64,000 nt of DNA from Croceicoccus marinus (GTDB lineage Bacteria > Pseudomonadota > Alphaproteobacteria > Sphingomonadales > Sphingomonadaceae), in the NCBI RefSeq assembly GCF_001661675.2, contig NZ_CP019604.1:248001-312000 (forward strand), in the 5' to 3' direction. Of this stretch, positions 35,772-43,412 are shown one piece after another (position 1 is the stretch's first letter; each line of letters starts with the position of its first letter). The translations under genes and the position numbers were made by a program. The notes under the pieces are model-generated. The model saw nothing but the letters and a program-made list of their open reading frames with translations, was not told the DNA's origin and searched no databases.

Positions 35772-35947
35772 GCAATGACAACCGAGATCAGGGTGAACGG
35801 AGCGGCCATAGCCACCGCGAAGAGGATCATGACGATCAGCCCTTGCTTATGAGGACATCTCCCCGAAAAGATTTTGATGGAGATTTGCCTGTCGCGCGGA
35901 AGAAAGTCGCAGACGAACTTCCGGCGGTACGGGGTTTGAAAAGCTAA
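35768..35947 (+). CDS. Small His/acidic-rich hypothetical protein (59 aa)
   Basis: The ATG at 35768 overlaps the antiporter stop by 4 bp, and the TAA stop shares bases with the next ATG at 35947, so it is translationally coupled on both sides. The protein is hydrophilic with a metal-binding-looking start (GHSHREEDHDDQ) and basic C-terminal half. No signal peptide or membrane segment. No known family. The tight coupling is the main argument that it is real; it could be a cytoplasmic metal buffer or chaperone for the adjacent transporters. Confidence 0.65.
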   Translation: MSNDNRDQGERSGHSHREEDHDDQPLLMRTSPRKDFDGDLPVARKKVADELPAVRGLKS

Positions 35948-36834
35948 TGAGCCTTTTCGACACTATCTTTGAGACACAAAGCCGATCGCATGTTTTGCTT
36001 CTTGCGATATTCGCAAGCACCGGCTTGGTCGTAGGGACGTTGTGGGTCGAACGTGTGGGGGCGGGATTGCGCCGGTCCGATCTGTTGTATCCTGCTGCTG
36101 CGGGCGTTCTGTTTGCGACCGCTGCGCTAGCGGTTACGCCGTTCGTCCAATCGGCAGTCGACAGCTGGGCCATCCCTGTGCTCTTTTTGCTCGGTGGAGG
36201 AGCCTATGTTCTTCTGTGCAAGGCAGCCGGCTATCTCAGAGGCCGTTTCGCGGACGGCAAAAGAAAGCAGCATGATCATGACGAGGATTTGTCCAATGTT
36301 GCTGTATCGTCGATCTTCTCCATCGTCGATCTGATCGGCTATGGTTTGACCCTCGGTATTGCAGCAGCCGCTTCCGTGACTTTGGCAATAGTCACCGCGG
36401 CAGGGTTGGCCATGGCGAATGTCTTGGTCAGTCGTCAGATTGGCTCCAGGTTCATAGCCGCTAGCTCAAGCCGAATGGACCGCATCGCGCTACAGGTCGG
36501 TCTCGCTCTGGCCTTCATCGGTTCTGCGCTGTTGGCATTCTGGATGGTACACAGTGTCGATAGTTTCGGGCTGCCTTGGCTCCTCACCGTCCTTGCAGGG
36601 TTGCTCCTGGCTGCGGCGGTAAGAGCTTTGCTTCTTCATCAAGCGGCACACACAGCGGGGCACTTCAAATCGCTTCTTGTTTTTCTCGTCGGGTTCGCCC
36701 TTCTCGCACTCATTTTCGCCGGGCTTGATGAATTATCAGACGCGGTGGATCTTCCGAATTCGGGTTTGGAGCATCCCGCAGAGCGACCGGCAGTCGCGTT
36801 TAGCATTGAACCCTTCACAATGGGACGCGAGTAA
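35947..36834 (+). CDS. Polytopic membrane protein with ZIP-like layout
   Basis: A 295-residue protein with about eight hydrophobic helices. A His/Asp-rich cytoplasmic loop (RKQHDHDEDLSNV, about residues 106-118) separates three N-terminal helices from five C-terminal ones, a layout like ZIP metal transporters. However, the ZIP metal motifs (HNxPEG, HEIPH) are missing; the corresponding helix reads VDLIGYGLTLGIAAA. It may be a diverged ZIP relative or a different family. It overlaps its neighbours by one base (TAATG) and one base (ATAATG-type junction) in the metal operon. Function unknown. Confidence 0.65.
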   Translation: MSLFDTIFETQSRSHVLLLAIFASTGLVVGTLWVERVGAGLRRSDLLYPAAAGVLFATAALAVTPFVQSAVDSWAIPVLFLLGGGAYVLLCKAAGYLRGRFADGKRKQHDHDEDLSNVAVSSIFSIVDLIGYGLTLGIAAAASVTLAIVTAAGLAMANVLVSRQIGSRFIAASSSRMDRIALQVGLALAFIGSALLAFWMVHSVDSFGLPWLLTVLAGLLLAAAVRALLLHQAAHTAGHFKSLLVFLVGFALLALIFAGLDELSDAVDLPNSGLEHPAERPAVAFSIEPFTMGRE

Positions 36835-37793
36835 TGGAGCAATCCCACGGTCACGCCGGACATAGTCACGGCGAAGAAAATCTCAGCGATCGCCAGCTGA
36901 TCTTTGCAGTGGCGATCAACGTTTTGCTTACAGTTGCCCAAATCATTGGCGGGATCGTCTCAGGGTCGCTCGCGCTCATAGCCGACGCCTTGCACAATTT
37001 CAGCGATGCGGCTTCGCTTGGCCTGGCCTGGTTCGCGCGCAAAATCGGGCGGCGACCCGCCGACAAACTTATGACCTTCGGTTATGCGCAAGGCGAAGTC
37101 GTCGCCGCACTCATCAACCTCACGACGCTGCTTATCATCGGCTTCTACCTGTTGGTGGAGGCAATCAACCGGTTCGCCGATCCCCAACCGGTCGAGGGAT
37201 GGACCGTCATAGGCGTGGCGGGCATAGCGCTGGTCATCGATCTGGTGACTGCCTTCATCGTCTATCGCGGTTCGCATGACAGCATCAACATGAAGGCGGC
37301 CTTTCTGCACAACGTCTCCGATGCTCTCGCGTCGGTCGGTGTGATCGTTGCTGGCGCGCTGATCCTGCTATACGATCTCTACATCGCGGATCTGATCATC
37401 ACCCTAATCATCGCCGGTTATGTCATCTGGCAGGGGGTGACCCTGATGCCGCGGACAGTCCGGCTCTTGATGGGCGCGGTTCCCGACGAGCTGGAGTTTG
37501 ATCGGATCGTTTTGGCACTCGAAAAGTTGGATGGGATCGACGGAGTACATCATGTTCATGTTTGGTCGATCGGCGAGCATCACCGGGCGCTGGAAACGCA
37601 TGTAACCCCTGAAGGCGCTTCACTTGAGCAATTCGAGAAAGTGAAGGGCCGGGCTAGGTCGATGTTGAAAGAAGAATTTCAAATTGAGCATGCGACATTC
37701 GAAGCGTGCTTTGAAACGGACTGCGAAGCCGATCTCGTTCCCGCGCATCAAACCGCACATCCGCATGAAGTTGGCGGACCCCATCAGCCTTAG
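36834..37793 (+). CDS. CDF-family heavy-metal exporter (CzcD/ZitB/DmeF-like)
   Basis: A 319-residue full-length cation diffusion facilitator. The His-rich N-terminus (SHGHAGHSHGEE) is followed by six helices. The zinc-site motifs are ALIADALHNFSDAASLGLAW on helix two, with His and Asp ligands, and AAFLHNVSDALASVGVIVAG on helix five. The C-terminal cytoplasmic metallochaperone-like domain has GVHHVHVWSIGEHHRALETH. Last gene of the six-gene operon. Exports Zn2+, Cd2+, Co2+ or similar in exchange for protons and complements the CzcCBA pump by feeding the periplasm. Confidence 0.93.
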   Translation: MEQSHGHAGHSHGEENLSDRQLIFAVAINVLLTVAQIIGGIVSGSLALIADALHNFSDAASLGLAWFARKIGRRPADKLMTFGYAQGEVVAALINLTTLLIIGFYLLVEAINRFADPQPVEGWTVIGVAGIALVIDLVTAFIVYRGSHDSINMKAAFLHNVSDALASVGVIVAGALILLYDLYIADLIITLIIAGYVIWQGVTLMPRTVRLLMGAVPDELEFDRIVLALEKLDGIDGVHHVHVWSIGEHHRALETHVTPEGASLEQFEKVKGRARSMLKEEFQIEHATFEACFETDCEADLVPAHQTAHPHEVGGPHQP

Positions 37794-38233
37794 ATTTGTG
37801 TGCGTATTCGATGACGTCTGCAGACCACGATAATTGCTGAAAAACCGGAAACCCGGGCCGTCAAAGCTCGGCCGCAAGGTTTGGGTGCGTACGAGTGTTC
37901 GTTGAACAACCCTAACTCAGGCTTGCGAGGATTGTCGGGCTTGCCATCGGCCTGGCCCTGCTCGTGCAAAAAGGACCGCGCTGCGCAAGGTGTTAAATGC
38001 GTTGCAGTTGCTCGGTTACAAAGGAAAACAGCCGACCGCAGGCTTACTCTTTGAAGCTCAGGTAAATCACCACATCCTTGCCTCATCGGTGTCGCAAATC
38101 CCCCGCGCTGCGCTGCACAGCTACGCGCACGAGCGCTACCGAGAAGTTTTCCCAAAGCGTGTTTTTGCTCTTGCGAGGCAATCGCAATAAGGTTAGGGCC
38201 CGGATTTCCACACTCGGAGAACAGGAAGTTTTT
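37794..38233 (+). other. Upstream region of the TonB-dependent receptor gene
   Basis: About 440 bp without a recognisable gene. A ribosome-binding site AGGAAG lies 7 bp before the ATG at 38234. No clear Fur-type or MerR-type dyad is visible. Short plus-strand frames (for example 37990-38190) lack protein-like features. Confidence 0.5.
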
Positions 38234-38236
38234 ATG

Positions 38237-38244
38237 TATCGTAC
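38237..38244 (+). repeat. Target-site duplication TATCGTAC, left copy
   Basis: Identical to 43405-43412. Eight-base duplications are typical of IS66 insertion. Confidence 0.95.
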
Positions 38245-38517
38245 GTATCCATCCGGTGAAGGCCGCGGTGTGACGCCGGCCGAGGCGTAGCCGAAGTTAC
38301 GCGGCGATTGCGTCGGGGAGCGGCGCCCAGTTCCATGGCAGAAGCTCGTCGAGCCTGGTGGCGGGGTGATCGGCAATGCGGGCGAGGACATCGGCGAGCC
38401 AGGCCTGCGGATCGACGTCATTGAGCTTGGCGGTCTGGATCAGCGTGTAGATGATGGCGGCGCGTTGCCCGCCGCGGTCGGACCCGCAGAACAGCCATGC
38501 CTTGCGGCCGAGCGGCA

Positions 38518-39000
38518 TCGCCCGTTCATTCTGCCCATGTCGGCGAAGAGCGGGAAGTTCACTATCCTTGGCATCCCTATTTCGGGCGGAAAGTCAGCGT
38601 ACGGCGGGTAGAGGAGCGAGCGACGGGGCGCTTTCTCAAGGTCGAAGGCCCATCTGGCATCGTCGTTTCGATGCCTGGTTGGATGGTTGATCCGGTCGCC
38701 TGCTCCAAGATGAGAATCGGCCCGCCCCAAGTTGATGTTGCAGCGCTTTCCGATTTGAAGAGGCTGGTCACCGCGGTCGCTGCTTCACCAAACTCCCAAC
38801 GCGATGATGGAGTCGCATTGGAGGAAGTCGATGAACAAGCACGACACGCCCGCACCGGCCTCGGGCAGACAGATGAGCCTGATCTTCGAGCCCCGGAGGG
38901 TGGACGGGATGAGCGAGGCGGAACGGACGAAGGCCGTAATCACGCTTGCTCAAATCCTGATGCAAGCCGCTGGCCTCGTCGTCGAGGAGCTCGGCGATGA
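38518..39000 (+). CDS. Small protein (DUF5372/y4bC-like), start codon only present in the circular form
   Basis: The frame enters from the element's left edge with SPVHSAHVGEEREVHYPWHP followed by YFGRKVSV, a PWHPxFGR motif I associate with the DUF5372-like partner of serine recombinases. There is no ATG, GTG or TTG between the edge and this motif. If the two ends are joined at the shared core, ATG AAA CAC GCT at 41084-41095 leads exactly in frame into TCG CCC GTT, and CGGAG lies 8 bases upstream: a 164-residue protein. When integrated, only the IS66 ATG at 38497 could replace it. Function unknown. Confidence 0.65.
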   Translation, partial: SPVHSAHVGEEREVHYPWHPYFGRKVSVRRVEERATGRFLKVEGPSGIVVSMPGWMVDPVACSKMRIGPPQVDVAALSDLKRLVTAVAASPNSQRDDGVALEEVDEQARHARTGLGQTDEPDLRAPEGGRDERGGTDEGRNHACSNPDASRWPRRRGARR

Positions 39001-39010
39001 CCGGCACTGA
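38831..39010 (+). CDS. Small accessory protein of the serine-recombinase element (59 aa)
   Basis: Starts at the ATG at 38831 after GGAGGAAGTCG, a strong ribosome-binding site; an upstream ATG at 38804 lacks one. The sequence (MSLIFEPRRVDGMSEAERTK, then AVITLAQILMQAAGLVVEEL) is a short helical protein of a type that regularly precedes y4bA-like recombinases. It overlaps the recombinase start by 14 bp and the end of the first ORF. Probably an accessory factor for recombination. Confidence 0.75.
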   Translation: MNKHDTPAPASGRQMSLIFEPRRVDGMSEAERTKAVITLAQILMQAAGLVVEELGDDRH

Positions 39011-41069
39011 TTTAATCCCGGCGCAACTGCTGAAGCGCAAGGCCGTCGTCTACGTGCGACAATCGACACAATCCCAGGTCATGACCAACCTGGAAAGCCA
39101 GCGGCGGCAATACGACCTCGTCGACAGCGCACGTCAGCACGGTTTCACCGATATCGAAGTCATCGACGATGATCTCGGACGATCCGCGAGCGGAACCGTT
39201 GCGCGGCCCGGCTTTGATCGCCTGGTCGCATCATTGTGCGCGGGCAAGGTGGGTGCCGTGCTGTGCCTCGATGCGTCAAGGCTCGCGCGAAATGGTCGCG
39301 ACTGGCACCATCTGCTGGAACTGTGCGGGCTCGTTGAAGCCCGTGTCATCGATCATGATGGCGTGTACAATCCTTGCCAGCCCAACGACCGCCTACTCCT
39401 GGGAATGAAGGGCAGCATCAGCGAGTTCGAGCTCGGCGTTCTCAGGACGCGAATGCTCGATGCCGCGAGGTCGAAGGCGCGCCGCGGCGAATTGCGGTTG
39501 TCTGTCCCGTTCGGCTACATCTGGCACCGCGAAGCGGGCCTGGGACTCGATCCCGACTTACGCCTTCAGGAGGTAATCCGGCTCATCTTTGCGCGCTTCC
39601 GAGAGCTGGGCAGTGCGCGTCAGGTGCTGTTGTCTATGAAGGCCGATGGAATCCACTTCCCGCGGCCTTCGGACGAAGGCCGCATGACCAGCTTCACATG
39701 GTTACCTATCCGCTATCGCAACGTCATCGCCGTCCTCAAAAACCCCTTCTATGCAGGTGTTTACGTCTACGGGAAAAGCGAAAAGCGGACTACCATTGTC
39801 GATGGGCGAGCGCGGCGAAGCTACGGGCATGGCAAGCCGGTCGGAACCTGGGAGGTGTTCATCAAGGAGCACCACGAGGGCTACGTCAGCTGGGAAGAAT
39901 ACGAGCGCAACCAGAAGCAGCTGGCCCTCAACAACTATGGCCGCGCTGGCGGCGTAAAGTCAGGCCGAGGCGGCAAGGCACTGCTGTCAGGGATCATGAC
40001 GTGCGGACGGTGCGGGCGGCGACTGAGCGTTGCTTACACCGGTAACCCGCAAAGTCGGCCAGTCTACCGCTGTGACAAGCCGAACCTGATGATGGGCTTA
40101 CCTCGATGCATGACCTTTGGCGGTCTACGAGTGGATGCAGCAGTTGCGCGCGAACTGCTGCGCGCGGTAGAACCCTTGGCGATCGAAGCCGCGTTCGAGG
40201 CGGAGCGGATGAACCGGGAACGACAAGAAGAGCAGCGCCAGATCCTCGACCTGGAACTCCAGCAGGCGCGCTACGAGGCCAGCCTAGCCGAGCGCCGCTA
40301 CGCAGCTTGTGATCCCGATAATCGCCTGATAGCGGCGCAGCTGGAGAAAAACTGGGAAATCGCGCTCCGTCGCGTGCGGGACTTGAAGGCTCGCCAGCCT
40401 GCGGAAGGGCCCTCGACCATCGAGGCCGATCCAAATGCCTTCGCCAATCTGGCGGAAAACCTGTCGGCGGCCTGGAACGCTCCGGATGTGACGATGCGCG
40501 CTCGCCAGCAAATGCTACGTACAATGATCGCCGACATCGTCGTCGATGTCGATGATGCCGTGCGTGACGTCGTGCTCACGATCCATTGGCGGGGCGGCCA
40601 GCACTCGGAACTGCGGGTTCGCAAGCCGAAAGCCGGCGAGCACGGTTGTGCAACAGCGGAGGATGCGCTGGAGGTGATGCGCAGCATGGCGGGCCGTTGG
40701 TCCGACGAGCATATCGCCGCGACGCTGAATCGGATGGGCTTGCCCACCGGCCAAGGCAAAACCTGGACGGCGCACCGGGTCTACTCTGTTCGGCGCGTGC
40801 GAGGGATCGATGCCTATCGGTCTGCGGTGAAAGACGGCGAATGGCTCACCATGACTGAGGCGGCCAAAGCGCTTGGCACCTCAAGCCATACGATAAGACT
40901 TCTCATCAAAACCGGCGTGCTTCCGGCAGTGCAGGTCGTACCGCGCGCACCGCATCAAATCCGCTCCGCCGATTTGATGTCGGAAGCGGTAAAATCTGCG
41001 ATGGCCCGAAAGGGTCGCCCGTGTCGCGTTGTTGACGCGGACATGCTTCCAATGTTTACAGATACTTGA
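38997..41069 (+). CDS. Large serine recombinase with C-terminal helix-turn-helix
   Basis: 690 residues. The N-terminal resolvase/invertase catalytic domain has the active serine in VVYVRQSTQSQVMTNLESQR and the helper motif DASRLARNGRDWHHL. The recombinase domain (about 175-290) is followed by a zinc-ribbon, CGRCGRRLS with later Cys residues (RCDKP, GLPRC), and a coiled coil (about 395-460). The C-terminal 75 residues add an excisionase-like helix-turn-helix, LTMTEAAKALGTSSHTIRLL. It would catalyse integration and excision by 2-bp staggered cuts. The extra HTH may set directionality. Confidence 0.95.
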   Translation: MTGTDLIPAQLLKRKAVVYVRQSTQSQVMTNLESQRRQYDLVDSARQHGFTDIEVIDDDLGRSASGTVARPGFDRLVASLCAGKVGAVLCLDASRLARNGRDWHHLLELCGLVEARVIDHDGVYNPCQPNDRLLLGMKGSISEFELGVLRTRMLDAARSKARRGELRLSVPFGYIWHREAGLGLDPDLRLQEVIRLIFARFRELGSARQVLLSMKADGIHFPRPSDEGRMTSFTWLPIRYRNVIAVLKNPFYAGVYVYGKSEKRTTIVDGRARRSYGHGKPVGTWEVFIKEHHEGYVSWEEYERNQKQLALNNYGRAGGVKSGRGGKALLSGIMTCGRCGRRLSVAYTGNPQSRPVYRCDKPNLMMGLPRCMTFGGLRVDAAVARELLRAVEPLAIEAAFEAERMNRERQEEQRQILDLELQQARYEASLAERRYAACDPDNRLIAAQLEKNWEIALRRVRDLKARQPAEGPSTIEADPNAFANLAENLSAAWNAPDVTMRARQQMLRTMIADIVVDVDDAVRDVVLTIHWRGGQHSELRVRKPKAGEHGCATAEDALEVMRSMAGRWSDEHIAATLNRMGLPTGQGKTWTAHRVYSVRRVRGIDAYRSAVKDGEWLTMTEAAKALGTSSHTIRLLIKTGVLPAVQVVPRAPHQIRSADLMSEAVKSAMARKGRPCRVVDADMLPMFTDT

Positions 41070-42605
41070 ATACGGAGTGCATAATGAAACACGCTTCGCG
41101 ATGCAGCGCAACGCGCGTTCGGCAGCATTGTTGGTGAGGCAGATCCTGCCGTCGTCAAGGAAGCGGGTGAACGCGTCCCAGCGCTTCAGCATGTAGAGGC
41201 AGGCCTTGGTCAGATCATGGCCGCGCGACAGCTTGGCCACCTGCGCGGTGAGCCAGGTGTGGAGCTCGGACATCAGCGGTGCGCTGAGTTCCTGGCGAAC
41301 GGCAATCCGCTCGGCCGGAGCCGTGCCATTGATGCCCCGCTCGATATCGAACAGGGCGTCGAGGCGCTGCACGGCTTCCAGCGCGATCGGATAGGTCATG
41401 CTGCTGCGCTGGCCACGGCTCTTCTTGCGGGCTGAGCTTACGACATCGGCCAGCTCGAAGAACTTGCGGCGCGCATGGGCAAAGCATCCAGCTTCCAGCA
41501 CGGGACCGGGATCACGGCCTTCGCGATAGAGCTCGTTGTAGCCGCCATAGGCATCGGCCTGCAGGATACCGGACCATGCCGCGAGATGGGTCTGCGGGTG
41601 CTCGCCGCGCCGATCGCGCGAGTAATGGAACAGGGCAGCTGGTGGATCAGATCCGGCGAACGGGCGATCATCGCGAACGTAAACCCATAATCGAGCCGTA
41701 TCGGTCTTGCCCCTGGCCATGACCGGCACGGTGGTATCGTCACCATGGATGCGGTCCGAAGCAAGGACGTGCGCTTCAATCAGCTTGTAGAGCGGCATCA
41801 GCGCATGGGCAGCCGCGCCGACCTGATCGGCGAGGGTCGAGACGCTGAGCGGCACGCCTTCGCGGGCAAAGCGCTCGGCCTGCCGGTTGAGCGGTTGGTG
41901 CTGCCCATACTTCTCGAACAATAGCATCGCCAGGAAGCTTGGTCCGGCCCATCCGCGCGGGACGACATGGAACGGCGCAGGGGCCTGCGCGATCTTCTCG
42001 CAGTCCCGGCACGAGAACTTCTCGCGCACCGTCTGGATCACCTTCCACGAGCGCGGGATCACCTCGAGCGTCTCGGTGACGTCTTCGCCGAGCTTGGAGA
42101 GCCGATCCCCGCCGCAGGCCGGGCAGGAACATGGGGCGGGCACCACGACGCGCTCGCGCGGCAGATGATCGGGAAACGGCTTCCTTGCCGGGCGCTTGCG
42201 CTCGAGGGCGGTGACGGTGGTGGTCCTGGCTGCCGCTTCCTCGGCGATCAGATCGTCCTCAGCGGCATCAGCCTCGAGATCTTCGAGCTGCAGCTCCATC
42301 TGATCCAGCAGGCGGCGGCTGCGCTCGGCGCTGGCGCCATACTGCTCGCGCCTGAGCTTGGCGATCTGCAGCTTGAGGTGGGCGATCACCGCTTCGATGG
42401 CGCTCTCGCGGGCATGGGCGTTGGCCAGTTCGGCTGCGACAGTGGCGGCGTGCTGCTCGGCCTCCTCGGCTCTGCGGGCCATCGTCGCCACCAGCGCCTT
42501 GAGCGCTTCGACATCGTCCGGAACGGGCGAGATGGCGGCTTCCATGACGCAGAGTGAATCACGTGGGATGCCCTGCTGCAAGAGCAAAATGCCACCTTCT
42601 GACGA

Positions 42606-42947
42606 TTATCCTGCGCTCTGCGGCCGCCACGTATACTGCGGGTTGCGCCAGTCGATCCCCTCCAGCAGGCAGGCCAGCTGGGACGGGGTCAAGGATACCG
42701 TTCCGTCCTTCGCCGAGGGCCATACAAACCGGCCCTTCTCGAGCCGCTTGGCATAGAGCGACATGCCGATCCCGTCGTGCCAGATGATCTTGATCAGCGA
42801 TCCCGCGCGGCCGCGAAACACGAACAGATCGCCGCTATGAGGATTACGCTTGAGACCCTGCTGCACCAGCAGGGCCAGGCCCTGCATGCCCTTCCGCATG
42901 TCCGTGTGGCCCAGCGCGATCCACACCCGCGCGCTCGGAGGGATCAT
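42606..42947 (-). CDS. tnpB: IS66 accessory protein TnpB, element 2
   Basis: 113 residues, with the IS66 Orf2 pattern VWIALGHTDMRKGMQGLALL, LFVFRGRAGSLIKIIWHDGI and QLACLLEGIDWRNPQ. Intact. The start overlaps the tnpA stop by 4 bp and 60 bp separate it from tnpC. Clearly diverged from the element 1 copy. Confidence 0.93.
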   Translation of the reverse strand: MIPPSARVWIALGHTDMRKGMQGLALLVQQGLKRNPHSGDLFVFRGRAGSLIKIIWHDGIGMSLYAKRLEKGRFVWPSAKDGTVSLTPSQLACLLEGIDWRNPQYTWRPQSAG

Positions 42948-43321
42948 CGCAGAGCCTTCAATGCGGCAGCAACCAGCGCCGGTGATGCCGCAGGATAAAT
43001 GCTCAGCCGCTTGCCGCGCGGCAGATCAATGATCATCACGGGGTGCTCGACCGTGCTGGTCGCCGCTGCGTCCTCATCCACCACCGCTTCGGCAAACACC
43101 GGCGCCGGCAACGCCTCGGATAAGCTGCTTGCCCGTTCGCCTGCCTCGCGCAGCTTGCGCCGCCAGGTGTAGATCAGCGCCGAAGAAATATCGTGACGTC
43201 GGCACACCTCGGCAACGCAGGCGCCCGGCGCGAAAGCATCGGAAAGTATCCGCAGCCGCTCTTCCTCGCTCCAACGTCGGCGCCGCTCTGGCCCCGAAAA
43301 CACCGTCACCTGACCCATCGA
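42944..43321 (-). CDS. tnpA: IS66 accessory protein TnpA, element 2
   Basis: 125 residues from the ATG at 43321 (MGQVTVFSGPERRRRW); an ATG at 43342 would add seven residues. A transposase_8 helix-turn-helix is visible: WSEEERLRILSDAFAPG and VAEVCRRHDISSALIYTWRR. The C-terminus is variable. Intact first gene of the IS66 operon. Confidence 0.92.
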   Translation of the reverse strand, partial: SMGQVTVFSGPERRRRWSEEERLRILSDAFAPGACVAEVCRRHDISSALIYTWRRKLREAGERASSLSEALPAPVFAEAVVDEDAAATSTVEHPVMIIDLPRGKRLSIYPAASPALVAAALKALR

Positions 43322-43404
43322 CCACTCCATAAGCGCGCTCACAAGAGCACGCTAAAGAGCGCTCAATACCTACCCAGACAAGGCGGTCCCCGCCGGATGG
43401 ATAC

Positions 43405-43412
43405 TATCGTAC
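43405..43412 (+). repeat. Target-site duplication TATCGTAC, right copy
   Basis: Identical to 38237-38244, and reads in frame into the receptor's signal peptide. Confidence 0.95.

Larger units (their letters stand above)
38520..41097 (+). mobile_element. Serine-recombinase mobile element inserted in IS66 tnpC
   Basis: A 2,578-bp insert bounded by a TCGC shared at 38518-38521 and 41096-41099. The empty site is the 12-bp palindrome GCATCGCGATGC, whose central GC lies within the shared bases, as expected for a serine integrase with a 2-bp crossover. Contents: an ORF lacking a start codon, a 59-aa gene and a 690-aa recombinase, all on the plus strand and overlapping. Three-gene modules of this kind occur on rhizobial plasmids (y4bA/B/C-like), which is family knowledge I cannot verify here. 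Confidence 0.9.
38297..42545 (-). pseudogene. tnpC: IS66 transposase TnpC, element 2, split by the serine-recombinase element
   Basis: The N-terminal part (42545 down to 41100) has the coiled coil, zinc-finger motif (CSCPACGG and CRDCEK) and DDE core (HGDDTTVPVMARG, LQADAYGGYNEL, LTNNAAERALRCIA). The C-terminal part (38519 down to 38297) has PLGRKAWLFCGSDRGGQRAA and ends LLPWNWAPLP. Removing the inner element restores exactly 556 residues in frame. As interrupted, the frame reads into the element and stops at 40881, giving a protein without the C-terminal domain. The start at 42545 (MEAAISPVPDDVEAL) is preferred over 42587. Confidence 0.93.
38245..43404 (-). mobile_element. IS66-family element 2, interrupted by a serine-recombinase element
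   Basis: Terminal inverted repeats begin GTATCCATCCGG at both ends, followed by partial matches around GGCCGC/GACCGC and TGT. An 8-bp duplication flanks it. Without the 2,578-bp inner insert the element is 2,582 bp, normal for IS66, with tnpA, tnpB and tnpC on the minus strand. Its sequence differs from element 1. Confidence 0.95.
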
